From contig JAQGEQ010000192.1 of NCBI GenBank assembly GCA_034620365.1, positions 2,041,001 to 2,105,000 on the forward strand: a stretch of DNA of 64,000 bases, written 5' to 3'. This DNA comes from Pegea sp. RAD2-039. Taxonomy: Eukaryota; Chordata; Thaliacea; Salpida; Salpidae. The notes below the pieces were generated by a model. The model saw only the letters and a program-made list of their open reading frames with translations. It did no database searches and had not been told where the DNA came from. Positions 15,561-28,000 of this stretch are shown piece after piece (position 1 is the first letter of the stretch; each line of letters starts with the position of its first letter). A program made the translations under genes and the position numbers.

Positions 15561-15712
15561 TATTTCACAGATTTTAGAGAGTTTTTTAAAGTTTAAGAAA
15601 TAATTTTAAGCTTCTGCAAGATCTAAAACGGAATATTCTCAATCAAACTAATTTCCAACCTTATCAACAAAAGTTGAATCTGAAAGCAATCAATATCCTA
15701 ATTTTTTATTTT
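15561..15712 (+). promoter_or_regulatory. Probable 5' leader, with possible splice acceptor
   Basis: A good acceptor-like sequence, tatttcacag, ends at 15570. It could mark the 5' edge of exon 1 if the gene has an upstream untranslated exon. The frame used by exon 1 has a stop at 15587-15589, so any such leader is non-coding. A TATAAAG at 15459-15465 is an alternative promoter element, but in DNA this AT-rich it is weak evidence. The transcription start cannot be fixed from sequence. Confidence 0.3.
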
Positions 15713-16098
15713 ATGGCCGGAATGATTCAGGACTCAATGAAACCGACGCCTACTGCTCCTTTTCAAACTGTCATGGGGTCTCATTGGCCAGCTAATCTTC
15801 TATCAAAACCAAACGAATTACAGCACTTTTATTCTCAACCCTTTTTCCCAAACGCCCTTGGTATGCCACCCCAGTACAACCCATCCTTAATGATGCTTAA
15901 AGGAGAATCCAGTGTAAATCCAAGGTCGACTTTTGAACGGTCCTTCTGCGGGGGAAGAATGCATGACAACACCGAAGGGAAATTGTCAGACTCTGATGAC
16001 GGGGAACCTGATGATCCTCAGGTTGAATTGGAGAACAGAGGACTTTGGGAACAGTTTCATTGTAGAGGAACTGAAATGGTCATCACGAAGACCGGAAG
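15713..16098 (+). CDS. Tbx2/3: Tbx2/3 coding exon 1 (N-terminus and T-box start)
   Basis: This exon encodes residues 1-128 and two bases of codon 129. The start chosen is the first in-frame ATG (MAGMIQDSM...). The frame stays open upstream to a TAA at 15587-15589 but has no earlier ATG. A second ATG three codons later (15722) has a better -3 base (G against T) and could be the true start. The last 29 residues enter the T-box: [17 protein letters not shown] then TEMVITKTG. The donor is AG|GTATTT, a weak match to consensus, but the split AG+A codon gives the expected Arg-Arg-Met junction with exon 2. A run of Asp/Glu ([11 protein letters not shown]) just before the T-box resembles the acidic lead-in of other Tbx2/3 proteins. 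Confidence 0.9.
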
Positions 16099-19000
16099 GT
16101 ATTTTTAAATTATCTTTTTGTGATTTGCTCTTGAGATCAAATTATTTATGATAATTATCAAACTGCGTGATAATAATCAACTATAAAAATTGACCCATTT
16201 TATAATTATTATATTGAAATGATTATTTGTAACTTAAGTGATCATCGAAATGTTTTACATTTTAATTTCAAGTATGATCATATTCTTAAGTTTGATTGCG
16301 TAACAGCTAAAGTAGAAGAGAAAGTATTGTGTCAATTTAACTTTGAATTTTACTGTAACTTTTTTAAGTGAGCAAACTGTTGGTTTTGCCAAAAGTAGAA
16401 AAATTTATAAAATCACTGCAAAAATATTTGCCTACAGTCGAGGGTTAGAACTGCCTCTCTAGTAGACTGGACTAATTGTAAGGTGTTAATAGCAACTTAA
16501 ATATTTGTCGCCATTTTGAAATATTCAAAGAAAAAACGTCTGGACGATTCCTACCGAAGTTATTTATGAGCAAAACTATTCTTAAATAATGTAAGGTGTA
16601 AGGATATAGAGTTCACATTTCTCTATTACTTTATCTATAAATGCATAAAGAAACTTTTACTCAGCATGCGAACCAGAAGAGATATCGTTGACTATATTGT
16701 TGATCAATCAGTTAAGGTGTTGAAATTGGTGTTTTAATCGTTACGTAACGATAAATGGGTGTAGTTGGCTATGTTTGCTTTCATTGTCACAATATTAGCA
16801 CCAGCCTATTTGTATATTATTTTATGGGGCTTACATAAAAACACCGTTCAGTTTAAAGCACTTCACATTGTCATCTAATAACTACGAGTAAATTTAAAAG
16901 TACATAGTGGAAAATGTATTTTCGAAAATAAATTATTATGTAGATATTAAATTGTTTAAATTGTTTGGTAACATATCTTCAATTTCAGTTACTTTAAAGT
17001 CGACATTATCTTATCAACAGATACAAGTTTCTCTTATCGACTACTTCCTTTAATAGGATTTTCTTCAGTTCATTAACTCTTAAATCTAGTATTAATCTGT
17101 AGAATAATTCTAAAAAATTTATAAAAATAATAATTTTTTGCTAGAATACTTTTTGTTTGTTTTTTATTTCACTTTAAGACAACTCAAGATAGTTACTTTA
17201 TAAGTTCAAACTGACACGCCCGTATTTGAATGAAGAATATTTATTCTTTAAAGTTTGAAAAAATCATAACAATAAATAGATACTTAATTAGACAAATTTC
17301 AATTTTATATTAATGTAGTTATAAGTTTTAAAACATCACAGAAGCAAAACCTTTATCCTTTTGTTAAAGTTTTAAAAACAACCCATTTTCATTCTAGAAT
17401 TACTCCAAATAAAATGATCAAAATCAACTAAGTGAACGATAAAAGAATTCTTAAATCATAAAAATCATCTTAATCATAATAGCTGTTATTTGATTTGGTT
17501 TATCTTCTATCAAAACTTTCAAAACTATGTACAGCTTTCAACTAATAAATTTTCTTTTTAATATTTGAATTTTTAAATGATCATTTAAACAAATTATCAC
17601 CCGGAAGTTAACTACAAATCATCAAATAAATCATTCATCATTTTTTTACTAATCGTAAGTGATTTCTTCCAGGATGCAATGCATTCATCTTTACTGAGGT
17701 AAGACTCAGACGCATGAGGGCGGTAGAGATAACATCATTATTTTGAAGTGGTGCAGCGAATACAATGAAACATAACTTTGTTGTTGTTGTTTGAATAGCA
17801 ACAAGTCAGCTTTCGTATCTAATCATAGCTATCTACTGCTCACTTTAATTCCACAAGAAGAGCTGTTTAGACAGCACATCTTGACTTTTGGAGCTTAAAT
17901 AACATTCCAGACAAGCGTTAAGGCTTGCAAAGCATTACAGTCTAATCTGACAACGAATGAAAGTTGATTTCTAAACAAAATATCTTTTGATAGTTACAAA
18001 ATGAATAATCTGGACGGAAAAATGGATCGAGTAACTCAAAAATAGATGGTCGATATATTGGAAATACTAATGATCTGACAGTGTTTTATTTTAGTCTATT
18101 TTATAGCGAAGTCACCACGAGGTTACTGTCATATATCAATCACCGTTTGCTTGAATTAAGTATTTGAAACAAATGTCAGTTTTTTAACAACACGACCTTT
18201 TTTTCTTCTGTAGGATCTGCTTCAAATCCAACTGTCTGCTTTAATTTAAAACAAAACTATGCGTTTGTAAAATTAGTAATTTATAATGGGAAATTTGTTT
18301 TATTATTTTACTTTGTCAGTTAATGTTTACATTAATTTATGGCAAATAATTGTCCTTATAGAGTTCACTCAATCTAGCCTCCATTTTCTCGACTATGTAA
18401 ATGTAGATTTAGTTTTTATTTTCCACATAACACCCTTTAACTTGTAAACTCACATGTTTGCTGTAGTTAGTCTTTTGGTAGCATAACTAATCAATATTTT
18501 TAAAGAGCTTTTTCAGCTAATGATAGAGCTTTATAGAATATTTTTCATTTGTGAGTTACTCGTTTAATGTAACAAATGTCACCCCCAAGCCTACTTCCAC
18601 GGCTGTTTATTGTATTTTGGCGCCAGTCTGATTTCGACAGACACGATTAAGTGAAAATGCTTGATGCCGACTTCGTTTGACGCCAAACTTCTCTTAATTT
18701 AACATAATAATGAATCTTCGCTTCGCCATCATGTGCTGCCCGATCCCCAATCTTCTGATGTGACTTTTCTTGTACTCTTCATGTATCACTCTGTTTGAGA
18801 CAGCAAATTATGTGTCAGCAACCTCAAACAGATCGATTTGTGAGTCTAGTAGATAAGACTTGGTTGATTTGTGTGGAGTTTATATCCGGTAGGTATGTGT
18901 ACAACTCGCAATATGTCGTACAAACAGTTATCACAACACCATTTGCTGGCAACTAGATGCGAAGAGTAGATGAGAGCTGTAAAAAGTGACAAAGTGCGTT

Positions 19001-22000
19001 AAAAATGAGACACATAAAAGCAAAGATTACCTCTGGGATCAGTTGTATGTTTTGATTTAGTTTTACGTTCTGCTTTCTACTTGTGAATCACAATTATGAC
19101 TTCTAGCAAACTTTTTACTTACTCCAAAGTCTTTTATCTTCAAAAGCTTCTATTTAATGATTTTCTTTTGATTAGAAGAAATATGGAAGTGTGCTAATGT
19201 GTAGTATGAGGAAAGTAATTCTAATGTAGACTGACGTCATGTTTGCATCTAGATTACCGTTTAAAATCCCCAAAACTATAGGGATAGTATTTTAGTTTGA
19301 AGCGGTAGTATAAGATGCCAAATTCTGCTATCTCCTTTTTTTATTTTACACGTGGCTCAAATGATGTAAAACACGCGTTTCGTACACAGCACAAGAGGTT
19401 ACAACCTCCTTAGATCGTTCCGACCTCACATTAGATACTCCAAGGAGAAGCGATGAAACTTTCTTGTAATATTTGATCGCACCCTCTCAGTATAACTGAA
19501 CATAAGTTTTCCAAATGTAACTGCCGATAATCAAGTATCTGGGGGGTTACTTTAATCTTATCTGTGTACTCAATTATTTAATTTTAAAAATCATTTTATT
19601 TAATACTTAATTGTACCGACACAAATAAGGAATTTTTACATTAACTTTACTTTCTTTCATACTATTTTTCTCTACTCAGGAGATTTGAATTGATATATTT
19701 TGTTGCATTGCGATAACATCTTTTGATAATATCTGACGAGATAGAAATCAAGTTGCCCAAATATGGAGGGCTTAATAGCTGGGTTTTCATAAGCAATCCG
19801 TCGTAAACATTAAACAAGCAGATGATATGTTGAACATTAAACAATGGGCTTAATATCTTATGCTACATTTTAAACAAACATTTATAAAGATTTATATTTT
19901 GTTAATCTGCTGTTTTTGTACATAATATTTTAGGAAAATTTCTCTATTTTAAAGCAAGATAATTTAAGAGTGCTAAACATTTTGTTTTCTTTTTTATCTA
20001 AATAACAATCTATTCTTTAGAATATTCTTCTTTTCTTTCCCTTTTTTTTTCAAAATATTATATAACTTTTAAAATGTTTTTACTTCTGATATTACATATT
20101 TATTTATTTTTGTGAAAGTTACTTTAAATCTCACTTTATCCTTTAAAGTACTTCTTATTACTGAGAAATTGTTCAATCTATCTACTAAAATAGAACAGTA
20201 GACAAGTTAAAACCGGTGCTGTAAACCTTGTAACCAAACACACTTATTACGTTTAATTAATTACTAAAGCTTAATAAGTCCTAGTTTGGTGATTTTTCAA
20301 GAAAAACAAGATCACTAGAATGAGCAAATCACTGCGTTCAGAAACGGGAAAATCCCTCATCAAGCAACGATAGAGCACGGGAAGATTAAATTCTCAGACA
20401 CAAGTAAAAACACGAAACTGCTGCTGTTAGGCTTATTAATGTTCAGATGTAACCCCCTCATACTGCTTACAGCCTTTGATGAAGTCTTGTCGTCGAGCTA
20501 CAACTTTTTGCGGTTAGGTTTCGTGTCGTGAACAGCAACTGATATACAAACGACCGCTCATGAAAAATTCAACTTTGAAAAACAATGTTCTATCGGGAGC
20601 TCTTTCGCGCTGATGTAACTGCTAGCGTCTGTCTACCACTGTGCTGGGTGTTTGTTGTGGTCATATAAGCGCCCGAAATCACTATACAAGTTTGCAGTAC
20701 ATCTCGAGAGGACCCACAGCGCCTTTTCAATTCTTGATTCATATTACTGGTTATTTTGACTTAAAATCGGGGAATTTCCCTAGACTGAATGTTGTGTACA
20801 CAGTTCAAACGCAATTAGCGCTGCAAGGCGCTTAACAAGCTTAAGCCAGCCAGAAGGACATTATGAGCTGTTTTAGGGGATAATTGCTTATGAAAGTAGT
20901 ATTAAAACTAAGTATTGACGATTGATAGAACTTTGGCTGTAACCAGCTTCTGTTATTAGCACGATTATATGATGTACATGGCCCTGACTCTCAACGTTAC
21001 ATGATTAAAGCAAGGTCAGAAATACTGTTACTGCAGCAAACATGTATCTTCATCATCTTTTTAATGTTATTCACATAAATCCTATATAAACTTTGTTTTT
21101 TTCATGTTCTTATGGCAGATGATTTTGATTAATAATTTTGCGATGGTATTTTAAGCATTTAAAAACTTACCTCCGAATTAACTAATATATCTAATTTTTT
21201 TCAGACGGATGTTTCCATCACTAAAAGTCCGTGTAAAAGGTTTGAACAAGAAAGCTCAGTATATGATGATGATGGATATTATACCATCTGATAACGCAAG
21301 ATATAAATTTCACAATTCACGTTGGTTGGTGGCAGGAAAAGCAGACCCTGAACTGCCTCGTCGGACTTATATTCACCCTGATTCTCCAGCTAATGGCGAA
21401 CAGTGGATGAATCGGCCTTCCATCTCATTTCATAAGCTTAAATTGACCAACAACATTTCAGACAATAACGGCCACGTGAGTAACTTTCATTTATATTTAG
21501 ATTTCTTTTATGTATTTTTGTAGTAAATTGTATTGAAATCAGTTTTTGCATTTTAATAATACCACTTTGCGATGTTGATAAGTTGGCAACGTTAGTAATA
21601 AGTCTGCTGCGGTTTGCACAGCTTGAAAACCTCATTGAAAGGGCTTTGTTAGATGACGATGAGCTCTGTGATAAGTTGTTTTCTACACATTTGCTGCTCT
21701 GTTTTTTTAACAAAGTTTACTTTCAGTCAATAAGTATTTCACTCAATGATTTTAAACTTATTTCAGCTTTGAATCATTAATAAGAAAAATTAAGTTAAAT
21801 AATTAGAATACACTTGTCTTGGGGGTTATAGAATAAAGCTGTTTTTTTTGCCATCTTAATTATTTCTGACTTAACTGATACAAATAAAACGTTTCAAAAC
21901 CTATAAATAAAATCAGCATTGAAAAAGTTCTTTAAAAATTTGAATTTAGCTTCATTTCGTTTGTTGTTGGTAAGTGTAATAAGCTTACCTCAAAGTATTT

Positions 22001-25000
22001 TGATGATTTATACTTTGAATACAAAAGGAGAAATATGTTTAGTCAAATTAGTGACACAGTGTTTTATCATAAAAATTTGTGTTGCTAGATAAAATTTAAA
22101 CCCTGGGGACTTAAGTTGAGGTGATGAGTCTGTCATTTTGTTATCATACAAAATTTGTTCATGTAAATACCATTCTAATAATATTTGTGGATATTTAAAT
22201 ACCATCAAGTTGTTATTTTCTGTTTAGCGTTCTGACCAAAAGCTTTCTATAATTACGTATATCTCTCGATTACTTAAAAGCTTTAGTTAAGTAATATTTT
22301 GCAAATATGACTTAATGCAAAGTAAACATTTATTGCTCTGCACAAACTGGCTGCTAGGATTGCCTTTGTTATATTCTTACTAAAAAAGCCGGTGAAGTTA
22401 CATACATTCGAAAAACAAATCGCCATTTTGTTTTTTTTAACTGTTAAACATTAACGATCAGACAACAAACTTCTGTAGTTGTAATGATGCAAATATGACG
22501 TCATGCACAAATGTATTCGAGAAATGAATAAAAGAACACAATTAGAAAGGTTAACAAGAAGGGAAAAAATGATCTTTACGCTAAGTTCTTGCGGTTTAGC
22601 TAATCTCATATAAGTATCAAGTCAATTTTACTTTTCTACTTTTGTTTTTTCTACTGGACCTTTACAGTTTATTTTGATCAGGGTTTTATTTCATTCAAAG
22701 AAAGCTTATTTAGTTACTGCTGAGCCACATTAAACACATTGACTTCCTATTTTGGTTGCAAACTTTTCAAATCTCTAAGAGCGCGTGAAAACGAAAATAA
22801 GAGCTTCCCAATCGCACTGAGCTTCGGAGTAGCTGAAACCGGAACCAATTGCCTAGGTGATTGGACCCGTTGACACCAGAATGCATTTCGGAAGTGGCAA
22901 CTTGTAAAGTTCGAGTAAACTGCAGCACAGTTTAGTAAACAAGACAAATGCTGAAAAAAATTAAAACTTAAAATCTTATTTTAATAAGTCGTAATCGATT
23001 GGTTGAATTACTTATGATTTCTTTTCAACAATCACCCCCATTTTGGTAAGATATTGACACAGTTGATAAAAAAGAAAGAACTTTTCTGACTTGCTCACCT
23101 AAGCTGCTGTCTCGCAGATTGCTACTAGATGCCCATTTATTCAATCAAAATTAATTTTTAATGGTCAAATAAGTGCCAATGCCACAAGAAGATTAAATCT
23201 ATAAATTCGTTTTGATTCATTAAAAAACATAAAATAAAGACAAGTTTAAAATTACTGCCAAAATTTTAGGAGGTAATTACATATGCAATGTCAAATTTAA
23301 ACAGAAAATATTGTTTAGATTAATATAGTTTGAAAATAGAGATCTTTTAAGCCCCCTTCTCGTTCAACTATTTTAATGTAATCATTCTAAGTAACCATTC
23401 AACAATTTTATAGTTCTTATTAAGACGATTATAAAAGCTTTATTTTTAGCGATAATCAAGTATTAGTTTATAATATGATAATAATCAATCTTTTGATTTT
23501 CACAAAATTTTTGGTACTTTATTATTAAATATTATTAAATATTTATGATATTAGATGATTAAATTGTAAAAATATTTCTGAATTAGTAAATAAAAGTGAA
23601 AAGATAAAGATAGGTTTTTACCAAGTTTCATTTTTTGTAATCTTATAAATGATTTTAAATTTGATGATTTATAAAAGATAAGAAAAAGGTACTTGATCAG
23701 ATGATTTATTGTCTATTTCTATTTATGCTTCAAGATTTTTACAGGGATTTTGATTGTTAGTGAAAGCTTTTTTGTGTGCGTAAACCTGAGATTTTCTGTC
23801 AAAGTGTGAATCGTATTTGGCTTGAATAGAGAAAATTACAAAAAGCTACAAGGCATCGACCTCCATCCAAAGTAGTTGATACAATAACACAACTGACAAA
23901 CATTTGTTACTATATACTCTGTCATCTCTTGATCTCAATTTAACTCAAGTAAACTGCTTGCTCGTTAGTGAAATAGTGATATGAGCTCCTTGTATCGCTA
24001 TTGTGTGTTGCCAAAGGTGGCGCCATGGGCAGTATGAAGTTTCCATGTCTTTACTAATACTTCATCATGGAAGCCAAAAGCCATAGTAGCGGGTCTTCGT
24101 TAGGCTCAACCGACTTTAGCAGAGATCTACTCGGCTTTTATTTTGTATTTTTTATTGTTAAAATCTAGTTGTGGTTAAGAGTTTGTTGATGAAATAAATA
24201 TTTTGCTGAAGTTTGCTACTGTATTTTTTGTACACATGTAACAATACTTTATTGATTTATTTAAAGTTTAATTGACAGCTTTTAAAATGCTAAATTCAGT
24301 TTGTTAAAAATACCAAATATGTTCGAACCGAAATTACATTGCAACACAATGAAATCAGATTAAATTATAAACTACAAAATTTGCTCAGCCGGTTTTGTTA
24401 CACAGCACCTATATAATCATCGAACTTTTTACAGACAATTCTCAACTCTATGCACAAATACCAACCCCGGTTTCACGTGATTCGATGTGGAGACTTCAGC
24501 CAGTTAATGCAATCACACATTCGAAGTTACGTGTTCAAAGAAATGCAGTTTATTGCTGTGACAGCGTATCAAAACGAAAATGTAAGTTTTATTATTATTA
24601 ACAACCGTATGTGCTTATTAGTACTATTACTATATTTCTCGTAAGTGCGTCATCACTTTTTTATATTATTATGGAAGTATTAGATACTTTGTTAATTGAG
24701 TCCAATTTGTCTTTTTATCTGCTTGTAATTTGCTGTCCACTGAGACAACAGCGTCAGAGTTTATTTATCATCAAAAATTATTCGAGTGAATACTGTGAGC
24801 AAAGTAGCAGATTTCAGTTTGACAATTTTGCTTAGTAACAACAGTTAGTTTCGACTCAGTGGCTTCATCCATTCCACCGCCTTCACGCTGTTAAAATCTC
24901 TTTTAAAGTCGATACAAAAAGCTCAAACAAAAAGGTGTCTTAACGCGAAAGGGCAGTGAGAAAGCGTGTAATTGAAATTCGTTTTCCTTTGAATGAATGC

Positions 25001-28000
25001 TCAACTGAAAAAGTTGGCAAAACCATTTGGTCACGGGATAGTAAGTCTTCTCCATTCTGTCATCAATTCGACCTTATTCGGGAAGAAGAAAGGTGCACTG
25101 CCATTAATGAAGAACGTCTCGTTTTGTAAACGGATTTCTCTTGCTTATACCCATTCCCTTCGGACAAGGTTAGAGAAAAGTGCAGCGACCCGGCATTCGA
25201 AGCTTTCTTTTCTGCATTACACGCCCAACAGTGTTATTCCAAAGGGATTTGGAACGCTTTTTGACAAAGGCAAAAGTTTATGTCTTGTTGACGGCCAGAT
25301 CAACTCTTAAACTCGTTTATAAAGAGATATAAAAAGAAGCAGGCCACCTCCCTCAACCGCCTGTCTCTTTTCTCAGATTTGAAAAGACATCTTTGAAAAT
25401 TCTGACAACATAAGGACACAGTTTTAATCAAAAACTTTTGATATATGCATGAAATGTTTTTAAATTGAATAAAAAAAGTGCAAAACCCTGTCATCTACTA
25501 CAAACTTAAAATGAGTTGTTTCCTATTTTTGTACAGATCACACAACTAAAGATCGATCACAATCCGTTCGCTAAAGGCTTTCGTGATTCGGGAAGCGGAA
25601 AAAGGGAGAAAAGGTAGGAGGGAGGCATTTGCATATCATTTTTTCTTTTTAAAATAAATTAACTACGGTTACTGTGTGTTTTTGTCTCATGATTGAATTT
25701 GTAACGCCTGCAGATTATACCCAGCACTATTGTACACTGTCAATCGAAATGTAGCGACATTTTCTACAGCAAAAACACACATTATCAAAATAGCTTTTTA
25801 TTACATTTGAACTTTACCTGATTTTATTAAAGTATAGCTTCAATTGTTTGTTTTAACTCATAAGAAATTTGAAACTAAAACAATTCCTTATTAAAGTATC
25901 TACTAATATATTTATGATCAATAATTAACCATTTATTTGTATTGTGGTGAGTGGTCTATTCAAACCTGAAACTCTTCTTTAAGACACGTCCACTAACAGT
26001 CTCGTTTAAATGTAAAGTTTGATCTATTTACAGTTGGTCATCTATAAAAACAAATAAAAAAATTGCATATCGTCAACAGATGTTGATAATACTTCACTTT
26101 CGATTTGTTTCTAAATAAAATAACAAATTTTTGTGTTGTCTTCTTCAAAATGTTATTTATTTTTATTGAAGACAACATTATCATAACCAATCACCGGCAG
26201 AGGTGGAACGTACACGACATGCCAATAACAACGAATCTACTTCCACCATAACGGATGGAAATAAAGATAAAGGAAGTGGATTTGGTGCTTGTGTAAAGAG
26301 CGAAAGAGCAGGTACATTCATTTATTATAATCATTCTACAAAACATAAGGATAAAGTTTAGCCAAAACGAACCAGAAGCTATTTTTTACAATAAATGGTT
26401 TTGTTTGTACTTATCTTTTATTATTATCTATTTTGAGACAAAAACTTAAAGTTAAATCTTTGGAATATAGATTTATAGATTAACTTACCATAAGTTTCGA
26501 ACAAATAACCACAACTCTATACAGTTTTTAGTTTTGCTTTTAGCAAATTTTTTTCTTTTAACATAAATAATAGGCAAGCATATTATGACTAATTTTTAGG
26601 CCAATCAATTGAAAACGTAATCTCAAAAATAAAGCACCTTAATTGATTGTTTCTTGTAGTTTTTGAAACAAGAAAACTAATAAACACGACCCAATAATTA
26701 GAAATATTAAACTACAAACTAAAATTATCTGATGTGAAGTTTAGTATAGAAGCAATCTTAATAAATTAGTTTTATAAAAGTATAAGCTGATATTTATATG
26801 ATAATTTATTGAATATTATAAATAGTTAAACTAATATATATAAACAATCTAATCATTAATAACTATTTTTAGAGTGTGAACCGCCTTCAAAGCGTCCAAA
26901 GTCTGAGAAGTATGCTGCTCAAGCAGATTTTAAGAACTCCAATGAAGCAGAAAGTAAACTGGATAAATCAAGACCCGAAAAAATTGAGAAGATCATTACA
27001 GAACGCCCTAAAGCATCTACTAAAGATATATCAAGACATAGTAACTCGGAAAGTCCGATTCGAACACCAACGAACTCCGTCAGATCTGAAGATCAACAAA
27101 GAAGTCCTCTGTCAGCTACAAGCAATACTGTTACCTCCCCAACTCCTTTGCATCCTCCACTTTCTGGCATGAGCTCTTTTCAAAATCCGTTCATGCCTGG
27201 ATTTTCATCATCTTATCCTCTGTTTACACCAAACCACTTCAATGGTTTACCATCGTTTCCAACCAACAACAACCCATTTTTATCAAATTCAAGTCCCTAC
27301 CCACCTACTCTTTTACAAGCAATGGCTTCCAGTGGATTCATGCAATCAAAACCACCTAACCAGTTCCCATCAAACCAGAATTCATTTGGCAACAGTAGCC
27401 CCAATCCTTTCTCCTCGATATTCTCACCTACAAATGCTCTTGCATCTTTTAACTCTTATCAGAATTGGTTGGCACTTGCGGTCGCTTCAGTTGCACCCAC
27501 TTTACCCTTTGCAGCTAGTCTAGCATCTGGACGCTTAGACGTGCCCCCGAGTTTAACAAACAGTCCTTCAACGACCCCTTTTTCGTTGACAAATAATTTT
27601 TATAGACCGCTCAACAAGAACAGTTTTGCTGAATCAATAACCTCTACTATGACTACCGCATCTCAACCGAGCTTGCTCAGTAGTAGTGTTTCATCCAGAC
27701 CTCAAAATGTGATGAACCCCACCCTTCCTGGAACATCTGGGGCACTTAGACATAATCATTCATCCCGATTCCAACCTTACTTGTCCAGTTACTTTGGCTT
27801 ACCTCCTGTGTATCCAGCTCGACAACGAAAAATATCAGAATGTCAACAAAATATTTCAGATTCTCGGATAAATAATGACTCCGACTCTTCTGAAGCAGCT
27901 CATACTCCAGCTGACAACGTTCGCTCGTCGCCCCAGCAACCTTCAGCAACTCGTGACATTCAAAGTATCGAAAATTTGGTGTCTGGTTTGGATCAAAAAC

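Larger units (their letters stand above)
16099..21204 (+). other. Intron 1 of the Tbx2/3-like gene
   Basis: An intron of 5,106 nt in phase 2, donor GTATTT and acceptor tttttttcag. Mostly AT-rich and stop-dense on both strands. It includes GC-richer patches at about 17,680-17,960, 18,590-19,060, 19,370-19,540 and 20,330-20,870. The 18.6-kb patch carries a GGCGCC-anchored block. No coding exon was recognised inside. Confidence 0.85.

Noticed and set aside
15933-16151. 72-codon ORF overlapping exon 1 in another frame
   Set aside because: It overlaps a certain T-box exon and has no features of its own.
23521-23545. Short tandem ATTATTAAAT repeat
   Set aside because: Only two copies of a low-complexity unit; not a meaningful satellite.
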